From Nageia nagi (lineage: Eukaryota > Pinophyta), in assembly GCA_050084985.1 (NCBI GenBank), contig JBITNC010000001.1, positions 55,118,001 through 55,182,000 on the forward strand: a DNA stretch of 64,000 bases, read 5' to 3'. The notes under the pieces were generated by a model. That model searched no databases. It saw nothing but the letters and a program-made list of their open reading frames with translations, and was not told the origin of the DNA. This document shows, in pieces, positions 48,442 to 59,799 of the stretch. The position numbers were made by a program, and so were the translations under genes. Each line of letters begins with the position of its first letter. Positions within the stretch are counted from its first letter, which is position 1.

Positions 48442-49368
48442 ATGCCACCCAAAAAATTTGCTACACCAACTAGACCTCTAGAGGGTTCATCCATGACTAT
48501 AGTAGAAAGTGAAGACATATTCTTTTGAATATCCCAAGTGGAAGAATTGGTTAAAGAGTGTGTAAAAAAGGGTGATATGGAGGAATTAAAAAGGGATTTG
48601 ACAAAAGAGTTGGCGACTAAAATGGATCAATATATGGAAAAGATTTTTCAACTCATACAAAAACCAGAGGGAAAGATTCCTAAAGATGTTGATATGGCCC
48701 AGGGTTATCAGGAAAATAATGATATTGTTCAAGGAGATAAACCCTTCATTAATAAGCCTAATTCAGGAGGATATGCTTCTACTGATGGAAGTAATCAAGC
48801 ATGGTTCTCAAGGGGAATCCAAATCCCCAATATCGACATGAGGAAGTTTGATGGAAGGGACCCCATCACTTGGATATTTCAAATGGAGCACTTTTTTGAT
48901 CTACACCAAGTACCAACATCACAAAAAGTAACTATTGCATCCTTGTATCTAGAGCCTGAGCAGGTTGTATGGTACCAATGGCTTTGTGAATGTAAAAAGG
49001 GTTCTATTATATCTTGGTCCATTTTTACAGAGGAATTAATAGCCTATCATGAGGATGTTAAGAATAATTCCTTCTTTAATCAATTGACAAATCTAAGGCA
49101 AGAAGGTTCAGTGATGGAGCACATTCAACAATTTCAAAAGTTGAGTCTGAGAGTGAAGGATATACCAGATGATAGATTGTTGGATCTCTTTATGGGAAGC
49201 TTAAAGGATAAAATTCAACATGAGGTGCATCTATTTGAACCAACATCCTTAGAGATGGCTTTTAGGATGGCAAGGAAGGTTGAAAGTAAAAATATGACAA
49301 TGGCTGAATATTCCACATGGGAAGATGAGAAATTTCTACAGAAGCATCCAGAACTACTAAAATGTTGA
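48442..49368 (+). pseudogene. ARR gag, unit 2
   Basis: The best copy. ATG at 48442, the shared TGA at codon 29, then open for 276 codons to 49368. Domains are the N-terminal charged coiled coil, FDGRDPITWIFQMEHFF, an LxxEQVVWYQWL block, and a conserved C-terminal MEHIQQFQKLSLRV ... DLFMGSLKDKIQHEV block. These are the usual capsid blocks of Ty3 gag. There is no zinc knuckle and no protease. If translation began at the later in-frame ATG (MEELKR), the shared stop would not matter. Confidence 0.85.
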
Positions 49369-49396
49369 GGACAACATTTTTTGAAGGAGAGGGGCA

Positions 49397-49716
49397 TGTT
49401 AGGTCCCTATACATTATTATTGTTAGGTCGGCTATGGTTATTATTATTTCCTTACATTATTATTGTTATGTCAGCTAGTTTTCTTTCATTGTAGTGGCAC
49501 CCCTTGGACTCCTATATATACTAAGGAGGTATTATCATTTGGGATGTCGATTATTGTGCAATTGATGTGATGTAAAGGAGGTTACCCCCTTGAAGTGGCT
49601 TATTACAAAGGAGGTTGCCCCCTCGAAGTGGCTTATTACAAATTCTATCTCTTATTCAATATGTTGAGCTCTCTCTTTGGTGATTTTATGCTATTTTGGG
49701 AACTTTGTTCATAACA
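49397..49716 (+). repeat. ARR LTR 3
   Basis: 320 bp; TGGTACCAGAGC follows at 49719-49730. Confidence 0.9.
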
Positions 49717-50811
49717 TTTGGTACCAGAGCAGACGATTCTAGGGTTTCATGGCTCAAAACTAGTCATCATGGAATTTTCGCTACCAATTTTTTTTCATGA
49801 GGATTTAGATTCTGAAATTTATTGGGTTTTTAGAAGACATAAGAAGAAGTTACAGTTCAAATTTTAGCTTCTAATTCGCTATATTTTTCAAGTTACACTC
49901 AGGGGAAGTTAAGGTTTGTGACTAGTCTCAAAAGCAGGTCGAAAATAGGTGTTCTAGCTAAAAAGGGTATATCTGAAGTTTTACAGCTCCAAACTAGGTG
50001 AGACCTATTGGATTGGTTAGGTTATAGATTGAAGTTTATTTGTTACAATTTTCAAGGTCTGATAATAAACAGGTAACACAAGGCACTTCGTACAAGTTCA
50101 CTCTTCTAAAAAATCCAAAAATTAGCACATCTTGGGAAAGTTGCATCCATTTCCTCTTGGACTATCATAAATTGATGAAATCTATGGCATTGAAAATAAT
50201 ACATTTGAGGCTACCATAGGTAGAAATTTCAGACTCTAAAGGGCTGAAATTTCATATTTACATCAGTTGGAAGTTTGGACAATAGAATAGTCTCCAAATC
50301 ATGATTTAAAAAGGTACAATTTATTTATTTATTTCTTTAAATTTGCATATATTTTGATTGGAAGGTCTATTTGGGGTGATTCATAAGCTATTGGAAAGAA
50401 AAGAAAGAGTAGAGTCTTTTAGGTATAGACATGTTTTGGCATCTTTAAACATAGGAGCTATCGTTACTTTGCCAGCACTACATCCCAAGGAATTGTGGTC
50501 TCCTACAACGTACTTGTAGTATATCGCTTAGGCCACTGTTGGATTCTCTCACGTACCTTTGAGTATATAGAGAGGCCATCATGCTCATGCATGTACATGG
50601 TATATAGAGAGGTCCTTTAGGATTCCCTCATGTACCGTGAGTATATTAACAAGGGCCCTTTTCGAACGGTTGTGCATTAGACATCACTAGCACAGAATTG
50701 AGGTCCCACATACCTTACGTATATAGGGAGACCCCCTAGAATCCTGAAACCAACCAAGTTAACCTTTTGAACATATAGGAAATTCCTAATCCATAGTAAT
50801 ACTTAGTCAAA

Positions 50812-51399
50812 ATGCCACCCAAAAAATTTGCTACACCAACTAGACCTCTAGAGGGTTCATCCATGACTATAGTAGAAAGTGAAGACATATTCTTTTGAAT
50901 ATCCCAAGTGGAAGAATTGGTTAAAGAGTGTGTAAAAAAGGGTGATATGGAGGAATTAAAAAGGGATTTGACAAAAGAGTTGGCGACTAAAATGGATCAA
51001 TATATGGAAAAGATTTTTCAACTCATACAAAAACCAGAGGGAAAGATTCCTAAAGATGTTGATATGGCCCAGGGTTATCAGGAAAATAATGATATTGTTC
51101 AAGGAGATAAACCCTTCATTAATAAGCCTAATTCAGGAGGATATGCTTCTACTGATGGAAGTAATCAAGCATGGTTCTCAAGGGGAATCCAAATCCCCAA
51201 TATCGACATGAGGAAGTTTGATGGAAGGGACCCCATCACTTGGATATTTCAAATGGAGCACTTTTTTTATCTACACCAAGTACCAACATCACAAAAAGTA
51301 ACTATTGCATCCTTGTATCTAGAGCCTGAGCAGGTTGTATGGTACCAATGGCTTTGTGAATGTAAAAAGGGTTCTATTATATCTTGGTCCATTTTTAAC
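50812..51399 (+). pseudogene. ARR gag, unit 3, truncated
   Basis: ATG at 50812 and the same TGA at codon 29. Matches unit 2 up to the SWSIF block, then changes at about 51399 into the INN2 leader. The apparent ORF end at 51480 is a chance extension. Confidence 0.85.
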
Positions 51400-51505
51400 G
51401 ATCCAGAGAACATAGAAAATAAAACAAAGCAACAGATCAAACAGAGTAAGTTAGTATGTATTTCCATAAGATGCAAATAGATTTTAAAATAAATCCAAAA
51501 CAATA
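51400..51505 (-). other. remnant of the INN2 leader
   Basis: Matches INN1 29699-29804. All that is left of the INN2 leader between ARR and its 5' LTR. Confidence 0.85.
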
Positions 51506-52660
51506 TGTAATTGATCCTATTTTTGCTTCAATTTTCTGAAATGCATGCAAGGGGCCCTCCTTCTAACGCTAGATTGTGTATATCAAATTATGAACCTAAA
51601 ATGCAATTTAGACAGATAAATCATTCAACATAATTAATCATGAACATATTCGATAATACACATCAATAATAATAATGATATAATATTCTAAAGTATTTGA
51701 ATACAAAAAGCGAGTTTTTATTGATCTATTTTAATCAGCATTGATAGCGATCATTGTGGATCAGTAATGATTGATAATAGATCGATAACGATCAGTGAAG
51801 ATTGGTAACAATTGAAGCATTACTCTGCATTCTCTACGCCATTCTCTGTTATCAATCTGGTGGATCATCATCGACCGATCTTTGAATCATCGATGATCAG
51901 ATCTGTAAGCACTGGAGTAATCTTTTCATAGAATTTTGAAATGTCTTTGTATATTCCTTGTTGTTTTCTTTCACATTTACTTTCATCGTTCTTTTCTGTA
52001 TTGACCCTGCACACAGAAAATGAAAGAAACATCAAAAGCATACCTGCTCATACATATTAATCAGCAAATGAATAACATAATATGGAAATATAATTGATAT
52101 GAGATTTGCTATTAATGAAGCTTACAACCTTTTGCTAATAATCTCCTAATTTGATTTCGGTAGAGTTTTGATTGGGTCCCTTTGTTCACCTACAGAGCTT
52201 CAATTTATAAGCTTCAAGGTTTGTTATTCATTTGTTTGGGCATCACAAGATTCTAGGTAACCTCCCAAACTAAATTTTGAGGTGTTATTATCTCCAATCT
52301 GTATCCATGATTACAAATTGGACGTACTAGGCTATTCCAAGCTTAGATTTGTCTATTTACTTAACTATGCATGGATCGTCAACGATCCTAAGAGATTGTC
52401 ATCGATCGTATTGGATCGTCACTGATCTCTTAACGATTTTAAACTAATATTAGAATGGTCGCTCTGTGGTCATTTTTTGATGACAAAGGGTGTATGATCA
52501 CTTGTTTTATATATACTCAAAAATATTTATCCGATAATATAATTTTAAAGTCTGTTTAATGCTTTTATAAGGGATTATAAGTATTTTAATATGATATATA
52601 TTATAAAAATACTTATTTTATATATTAAATTAAAGATAGGGTTTATTTTGAGTGTCTACA
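51506..52660 (-). repeat. INN2 5' LTR (d)
   Basis: 1155 bp, TG...CA. Pairs with LTR (b) at many positions where (a) and (c) differ, for example GGGCATCACAAGATTC against GGGCGTCATAAGATTC. Palindrome sites are kept near 52375-52430. Confidence 0.9.
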
Positions 52661-53927
52661 CTATTTCTTTATAATCTTCTTCCTTATTTCCCTACACTAC
52701 CCCAAATGCATGTTCTGTAGCTGAGACATAGAGCCAAAGGGGTTCTCCATGCCTATATGGAGCTAAGATTGGGGGATGTAGCAAATACACTTTTATTTTA
52801 TCAAATGCTTCTTGACACTTCACATCCCATTTAAACTCAACTTCTTTCTTAAGTAAATGAGACATAGGAGATATCTTATCTATTAATTGATAAATAAATC
52901 TTCTTATAGCTTGGATCTTACCTTGGAGGCTTCTCAATTGCTTGATATTTATAAAAGGAGACATTTCTATGATAGCCTTAATCTTCTTTGGATCCACTTC
53001 AACCCCTTTACCCAAATACACATTTTTTAGGCTTGATTCTTAACTTGTACTTATTCATCCTTTCAAATGCTATTTTTTACATCCTTAACATGGTCTTCTT
53101 TATTATTTTATTTTATCAAGATATAATCTACATAGACCTCTACTATTTTATGAATAAAGTCATGGAACATGGTTGTCATTACATTTTGATATGTGGTCCC
53201 TACATTCTTAAGACCAAATGGCATTACCTTGTAGCAAAAGTTACCCCAAAGAGTTAGAAAGGATATTTTATGCTGATCACTTTCCTTGATTTTTATTTGA
53301 TTGTATCCTAAAAATCCATCCATAAATGATAACATCTCATAACCTACCAAACCGTTAATGATCATATCTATGTTGGGTAGTGGGAAGTCATCTTTTGGAC
53401 ATGCTTTATTGAGATCTCTTAAATTAGTACATATTCTAATTTCACCTATAGGCTTCTTCACCAAAACTATATTTGCCATCCATTTTAAATAATCAATGGG
53501 CCTAATGAAGCCAACTTCCAATAGTTTCTCAATTTCTTTCTTAACCAATAAAGAAATTTGAAAAGGTATCTTTCTCAGTTTTTGCTTTATAGGAACTACT
53601 CCTTTCTCAACAACCAAGTTATGTACCACAAAATTTTCATCTAATCTAGGCATATCTTTATATGACCATGCAAACAATTTGGAATAATTATGAAAAGATT
53701 GAATCAACTCATTTTACAAAGGTTCCTCAAGGAGCTTACCCATTTTTTAGAATTATGGTGTCTCTTAAGAACCAATGTTAACCTCCTCTATCTCTTCATT
53801 AAACCAAGTTATCTCTAATTTTGATGGTGTGGGAAATGGAAACTCTCCCAACCCTTTGATTTTATCTTCCATAGATTCTCCAAAGTAAGCATGAACATCT
53901 AGACAATGTTTGTGAGTCCTCTTTTCA
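52661..53927 (-). pseudogene. OUT reverse transcriptase segment, copy 3
   Basis: RT open at 53707-53108 with the usual blocks, but the active site reads YVDY. The connection and RNase H start are at 53021-52692. This copy is continuous with the linker, protease and gag of OUT to the right, so it is the upstream half of OUT. Confidence 0.9.
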
Positions 53928-54860
53928 TGCCTAGCTAGATATTTAGTTCTAGCACCCATGGATCCTAAGAAAGCATCATCATTATCAAACAATTATATAA
54001 CATGTATAACATCTTCATTATCTATTTCACATTCAATAACATAACAATTTTGATCATCTCTTACCCATTCATCTTCTCGCATTAATAACAAACAACTAAC
54101 TTGACCATTGTGACCATCTCCATGATATGGAATTATGCAACATTTATTTTCCTTTGTGATTTTTTCTAAGAGGACCATCAATGGTCTTTATGGAACCTAG
54201 AGTAGCATGGGTGATCCTTTTCCTAAGCCTCCTACTATCTATCCAAGTATCTCTCTAAATTGATGTTATTGATGTCTATGATGGTGTACAGACCAAACCT
54301 GATATCCTTAACATTAAATCTCTATACTATTTTTCTATAGATCTAATCATTCTTAGCTAGGATAGCCTCATCTTCCACTTCATATAAAATAATTCTCTTA
54401 TGGAGAGCATAATTGCACTACTTGGCTATCTACTCATCTACTTCTACCTTGTAAACATTTCTTTCAGAACAAAATTTGAAACATCTATGCAAAGTGGATG
54501 CTACTCCTTCCATGTCATCTATACAAGGTCTTCCAAGAATAAAATTAAAAGAAGGTTTCCATATATAATGTAGAAGATATTTGAAAGTAAATTGTTTTCT
54601 ACTTTGATTGGAAGTGTGATGATTCTTGCACATTTCTTTGGAACACCATCAAACCCCTTAACTCTCATGGTAGTCTCTTCTCTTGGAGGTAATAAATCTG
54701 GATCAAATTATGAAAGCAAGTGAGTGGTGGTAATATTCAAAGTAGGGTGAAAAGTGATAACATCTCCTTTACTCCATATTTTTACCTTTTTCACAAAATT
54801 AGTGATTGAGATGTTCCTATCTATCTAACTATTCTTGAAAATTTGATTCATCATTTCTCT
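53928..54860 (-). pseudogene. OUT protease and linker
   Basis: The FILGRPCIDDM block near 54530 (open 54633-54430) is the C-terminal protease motif (LGRPWI in relatives). The catalytic loop region upstream is decayed. 54181-53930 is linker. Heavily broken. Confidence 0.65.
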
Positions 54861-56165
54861 ATGAGGTTCTTAAATTTGAAGCAATTCAAATAAACTAACC
54901 TTGGCTTGTGTATTCTTGATTTGCTCAATGAGGTCAAAACTTCTCAAGTCTTTAGGAAATTCCTTTTCACATGTGACAGGATCTGTTGCTACTCTTGATC
55001 TTCCTCTTGTAAGTGATGCACACACTTCTTCATGGAAAATTACATTGATATGTTGCTCTTCCCCTATATATTTAACCTCAATAGGACACATAAAGAATCC
55101 ATCCTCTATGAGCCTTTGTATTTTGTTTCTTAGACCTTCAAACCCATTAGTGGCATGCCCCTTAGTTTGATGATATTCAAAGTATCTATCTTCCTTGTAC
55201 CATGTTGGCCTTTCTACTGACTTATCTTCCTATCACTTAGGTAAAGGCTATAATAGTCCCTTTGCCATTAGATATTTCAAGATAAACTTGGGAGGTATAA
55301 GAAACTTTATGAATTTCCTTTCTTTCTTTTCATCTATTTTTTCTGCTACATGAATGGACTTTGGTGATTATGGCTACTTATGCTTGGCCCTAGGCTTGTC
55401 ATCATCTTGATACTTCATAAGTCCTAATTTCATAAGGACTTTTTCTTTTTTCAATAGCTTATGTTTCATATTAAAAAAATGCTAGATGTGTATAATCAAT
55501 GACATAATATTGTAAGGATAATATGATAGCATCCTTGAAGATATTATTTACCTCTTTTTTTGTGAGCTTGGTTTTGATTTGTTGCCATGTCTTCTTGAAT
55601 CACATGATAAACTTTTCAAGATTTTCATTTTTGCCTTACCTCATAGCACATAGATCCAAAACCATGACTTCATGCTTGATGTTATGCTTATACTATTCCA
55701 TAAAATAAGTTGCTCAATTCTTGAAATGATGTAACTGACCTTTCAGGTATAGAATAGAACCATTCATGAGCCTCTCCTTCTAAACTATGAGGAAAGAACT
55801 TTTTTTGTAATCTCAAATCCACACTAATTTTGAGCTCACACTCATCTTTAAACCCTTGCAAATGTCTCCTAGGATCTCCCTCCCCATTGAACTTATAGAA
55901 CTTGGGATCTTTATAACATGATGGTGGCATGAATAAATAGATCTCATCACATAGAGGGCTACCAAACTCAATCAAATCATCTGGTTGAGATAATCCTCTT
56001 GCTAGTTGATTAATCTATTTTTGCATACCCTCAATAGTAGCCTGAATGTGATCATCATTACTTGCATCACCATGGTTAGCTCCTTCATTAGATGCTTTTG
56101 GTCCATCATGCTAAATATCTCACAAGATCTCTTCTTGAAAGACTTCATAGAAATACTCTTAGTAG
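54861..56165 (-). pseudogene. OUT gag, broken
   Basis: The best stretch is 55975-55688: FGSPLCDEIYLFMPPSCY, then FYKFNGEGDPRRHLQGFKDE and LEGEAHEWFYSIP, the capsid blocks of Ty3 gag. Further on, a zinc-knuckle-like YHQTKGHATNG near 55165 has its Cys positions changed. 55091-54870 leads toward protease. The true start is not resolved. The leader from the LTR is only about 100 bp. Confidence 0.75.
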
Positions 56166-56264
56166 ATCCATGTCTAAAACAACTCACCAAATTGCTAATT
56201 AGTCCTAATTAAAGCCCTAGGGTTTTAGCACAACTACTTATGATTCACATCGAATTCACCAAAA

Positions 56265-57035
56265 TGTTTATAAATAAAATGTATTTGAGAATGCAAATAA
56301 ATGAATACCTATAGTTTCAAAGGAATATTTGTAAATTTTGAGCTAAAAGATAGCAATTTATAACAAGAAAATTTGATATAGGAGATAATGAATAACTAGA
56401 ATTGAAATGACATCACTAAACAATATTGAGTTTGTATACTTACCTCATAGAATATACCTAATATTGATGAACAGAAGATAGTGACAAAGCCTCAACAACC
56501 AATAGTGTTTGCACCTAAATTCATGGAGCAAGATGATCCAAAGAGAGGGCTACAGTTGGGCTATTATATGCTTGGAAGGAGCATTATTTTATCTATATAA
56601 GAGCATCAATGATCTTTGTTATATTATATTCCATTCTAAACTAACTCTATACCTCCACATAGATGCTTGATGATTTTAGTTTGATACTCAAATAAGCTAA
56701 CAATTGTCAAGACACTTGCATAAGGAAGTACATAAACCCAACTTTGAATGGTGGCATCAAGAGACACCTAAAAGACTACCATCATCAAGACTAGATATGG
56801 GATCATGTATCTCCTTGATGTGAACTTACTATTGGATCCCTATTTATATAGATAATAATATGACCTACACCTTAGGTCGATGTGTACCTACATAAATAAG
56901 AATATAGTAAGTTGATGATATATATTGACCATATCCAAGATAACATTAATATTCTTGAACTAAATGTGTATAAGTGTGGGCACATATTTCCTAATGTATT
57001 AATTTAAATGCATAAATCAATTTTATGCGATAACA
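56265..57035 (-). repeat. OUT 5' LTR (771 bp)
   Basis: Direct repeat of 2615-3389. On the minus strand the bases after it read TTTTGGTGAATTCGATGTG, so a TGG lies within a few bases, as a primer-binding site would need; I cannot name the tRNA. Confidence 0.85.
56841..56850 (-). promoter_or_regulatory. TATA-like box of OUT 5' LTR
   Basis: TATATAAATA on the minus strand, about 185 bp into the LTR, kept at the same place in the other LTR (3198-3207). A hairpin (56862-56878) lies just upstream in transcription sense. Predicted only. Confidence 0.4.
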
Positions 57036-57143
57036 CCTAATATTGAATTTGTATATTATCCAGAAGGAAGCCATTTTGTTTAGGAGTAATTTTCTAAGGA
57101 GGTTAATTAGGTTATACTTGATTTCTTCAATAAGCATCTCTAG
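57036..57143 (+). pseudogene. soluble epoxide hydrolase pseudogene, 3' end of the last exon
   Basis: Continues the coding sequence interrupted at 2614. It reads IEFVYYPEGSHFV, whose His is the catalytic base of the family, then a tail matching QEQF-x-EVNQ-x-I of relatives, ending at TAG 57141-57143. Three in-frame stops (57081, 57087, 57108) sit exactly on the family's Gln codons. Omitting the first bases as the second target copy brings the frame into register with the left part. Confidence 0.85.
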
Positions 57144-58099
57144 AAGAAAAGCAGATTCTAGATGTTATATAGCAAGTATAGTTTAATAAATTCATGGTAA
57201 AAAAATCATCAAACTCAATTTAAATACTTTTATAATGGCCTAGAAAATTGGAAATAGGAAGAGAAATGCACATTTATTTAAATATTGAGTCCACATATTT
57301 TACAATTTAAGAGAATACTCATATGGATATTTCACTCATTTCTAAATCAAGTCTAGGCTAGAGCTTCTCATGTTGGCCTTAAGTTGGTATGCTTTGCACT
57401 ACTTTAAAGTTTCAATAAAGTAAACATTTGTGTGATCTCTAGCATTATATATACTAGTGTGTATCAACTAGCTAAATATTGGTGTGAACATTTAAGAAAG
57501 TTTAAAATTGTCAAGAAAATATTAGTATTCTTAATTTTAAATTTATATGTAAGTTAATTTAAAATATTTGAACAAAACATTAATATTGTTATCATGTTAT
57601 TTTATGTGTGTACTTGAAATTACTACTTGTATCACCATGGAGCACTATATATGCAATAAGTGATGAGATCCAAAGAGGAGGATTAGGCTTATCAATTAAA
57701 TTTTAGTGATTTAATTAAACATCTATGCAAATAGAAATTTTATTATAGACTTGCATTTTCAATACAAATTTATGTGAATGAAAAGTGAAAAAATTAATTG
57801 TATTAAATGTGTTGTGATAGGTTCAACTTCATACTTCTATTGTTATTATGTTGTGAACTTTAGTGGGTTGTTATGGGGTAATGAAGAGGAGCCCTCACAT
57901 GGTAGTAGGCAAGTTGAGATTTTGGAGAGCTTTGATTAGCTCAGCCTTCTAGCACTCGACATAAATATTTTTGGGTTTTTACAAAGTTTTTTTGTAATAT
58001 TGGGTTTCAAAATTTTATTCAATACAAATATGTGAGGGGAGTTGGAGAGGAGTGGGAAGATAAAACTCTCAAGTTAATAAAACGAGGTCTCAAGTTCAA
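57144..58099. other. intergenic sequence, nothing recognised
   Basis: AT-rich. The first part is probably the 3' flank of the epoxide hydrolase gene. The segment around 57840-58090 may be the start of the next retroelement remnant, but no motif is clear. Confidence 0.5.
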
Positions 58100-59290
58100 A
58101 AATTTACCCCCTCACATCATGTGGATGTGTTAAATTCAAGTCGATGGGTGATGGTGACCATCCTCGCATGGATTTATAACATTATTCCTACAACTAAGCC
58201 TAATGGTAAGGTGAGATGTACATATTTTAGAGATATAAACAAGGCATGCCCTAAAGACATCTTTCCCCTACCAAATATTGATATGATTCGGCAAGCCATG
58301 AGATTTTATTTTTCATGGATGGTTTTTTCAGCTATAATCAAATAACGATCAACATAAGACAACTTTTATTACTCCTTAGGGAACATTTTTATAAGATAGT
58401 CATGCATTTTTGATTGAAAAATGTGGAGGCTACTTATCAAAGATCTATGGTAAGTATGTTCCATGATTTGATTCATGATTTAGTATAAGTTTATGTTAGT
58501 GATATTATTTCCAAGTTTAGAAGAAAATATCATGTTTCAAATTTAAGAAAAAAATCAATGAATGAGAGAATTTAAGTTGAAATTTAGCCTTCAAAAGTGT
58601 GTATTTTGAGTTTCTTTAGGTAAGTTGATTGGTTTTATTATTTCAAGAAGAGGAATTGAGGTGAACCCTAAGAAAGTTTTAACCACTATTGATATGCCTC
58701 CACCTCAAAATATGAAATATTTGAGAAGTATTCAAGGAAAAGTTTAAGTTGTAAGAAGATTTATTGCTCAACTAGCTAATATGATAGCCCCATTATCTCA
58801 TTTGTTTAAAAAAATGTGAAAATTTTATTTGGGAGGAAAAGTATCAAAAAACTTTGTACAACATAAATGGTACCTGATTAATGCTCATGTATTAGCCCCT
58901 TTATGATTATGAGAGGAATTTATTACTTTATGTTTCTGCAACATTAAGTGCATTGGGGGCAATATTAACTCAAAAATATGATGAAGCCAAAGAGAGAGCA
59001 ATTTATTACATTAGTAAAACTTTTATTGATTATGAGACAAGTTATACACCTATAGAGAAAATATGTTTTGCTATTGTATTTTCAATAGAAGAATTAATAC
59101 ACTACATGCTTGGAAATACATGTTATAGCTGAGGATGATCTTTGAGGTACTTAATGTCAAAATCTTATTTATCTGGTAGAGTTGTGAAAGGGATAATGTT
59201 TCTTTAAGAATTTGACTAGGTGTTTGTAACTTAGAAATCCATTAAGGGATAGGTTATTTCAGATTTAATCATAAATATGAGAGAATAGAA
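58100..59290 (+). pseudogene. Ty3/gypsy reverse transcriptase and RNase H relic
   Basis: 58121-58345 reads NGKVRCTYFRDINKACPKDIFPLPNIDMI, the fingers and palm start of RT. Further pieces follow: LIGFI-ISRRGIEVNPKKV near 58625-58670, LRSIQGK near 58720, RRFIAQLA near 58755, then RNase H blocks LLYVSATLSALGAILTQ (about 58915) and YTPIEKICFAIVF (about 59045). Multiple frameshifts and stops. It is a different, older family from OUT and INN, on the opposite strand. Confidence 0.8.
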
Positions 59291-59766
59291 GTATAAACTA
59301 AATAACTCTATATTCTCAAGATCACATGAAAGGTCATAAATCACATTTAACAAATTCACAAAGTAATCTCATAAAGATAACTCAATATATAAGTGGTTCC
59401 TCCAACTAGGAGTACATCCACTAACTACATCTCTCTTCATTCACAATATGAACTCTTACAATATTTCTAAAATCAACTCCTAAACACTATCCTCTAGCAT
59501 AACTTTACTCCACAAATTGGTGTATGATAACAAAGAGGGAGTCTTCTATTTATAGTCCAAAATTCCTCTTTAGATCACCCTTTTACCCAATGTACAAAAG
59601 CATGACATGCACATCCTTTTACCTAAGAGGCATGCTCATGAGATGGAGTGTAGGACAAGTTACATTATGATATTCACTAAAATACTTAAGGTATCAAATT
59701 ATACCCTTAAGTATTAGTGAACTTACATAGAATATTATTACAAAACCTTTACAATAATGCATTATA
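59291..59766. other. intergenic sequence up to the gap, nothing recognised
   Basis: No ORF or repeat partner seen in the window. It could be an LTR whose mate is outside. Confidence 0.4.
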
Positions 59767-59789
59767 NNNNNNNNNNNNNNNNNNNNNNN
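59767..59789. other. assembly gap (23 N)
   Basis: A run of N. The sequences on its two sides belong to different element types (gypsy left, copia right), so continuity across it is unproven. Confidence 0.95.
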
Positions 59790-59799
59790 ACTCCATGTC

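Larger units (their letters stand above)
44689..51399 (+). mobile_element. ARR: head-to-tail array of a 2.37-kb gag-only LTR element
   Basis: LTR-gag-LTR-gag-LTR-gag(cut). LTRs of 320 bp start at 44689, 47027 and 49397; unit lengths are 2338 and 2370 bp. Each unit has a primer-binding site, a ~1.1-kb leader, one gag ORF and a polypurine tract that runs directly into the next LTR. There is no pol. Unequal recombination between LTRs explains such arrays. The third unit is cut inside gag at about 51399 and joins the leader of INN2. Confidence 0.9.
32236..52660 (-). mobile_element. INN2: second copy of the Tat/Ogre-like element, gag replaced
   Basis: LTRs at 32236-33392 and 51506-52660, with the same gene order as INN1 from PMD to the protease-RT linker. 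The match to INN1 stops at 44688 (INN1 24340) and resumes at about 51400 (INN1 29699). The missing 5.4 kb (protease, gag, most of the leader) is replaced by the 6.7-kb array ARR. Both flanking junctions in OUT are identical to those of INN1. Confidence 0.85.
2615..57035 (-). mobile_element. OUT: Tat-like Ty3/gypsy LTR element hosting all nested insertions
   Basis: Bounded by two direct repeats that start TG and end CA (2615-3389 and 56265-57035). Order on the minus strand: 5' LTR (right), gag, protease, linker, RT, RNase H, archaeal-type RNase H, integrase, polypurine tract, 3' LTR (left). Without nested and duplicated sequence it is about 8.2 kb. The second RNase H is a hallmark of the plant Tat lineage. 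The flanking 5-mers are CTTGA (left) and CCTAA (right). They differ by two transitions and read in frame if treated as a decayed target duplication inside the epoxide hydrolase gene. All genes are broken, so it is immobile. Confidence 0.85.

Noticed and set aside
51267-51503. Minus-strand frame across the ARR-INN2 joint
   Set aside because: Spans two unrelated pieces; no coding support.
11883-52660. INN1 and INN2 as pure assembly duplication
   Set aside because: They differ by many substitutions, by different stop codons and by the ARR replacement, so they are distinct sequences. A joining error at the edges cannot be excluded without reads.
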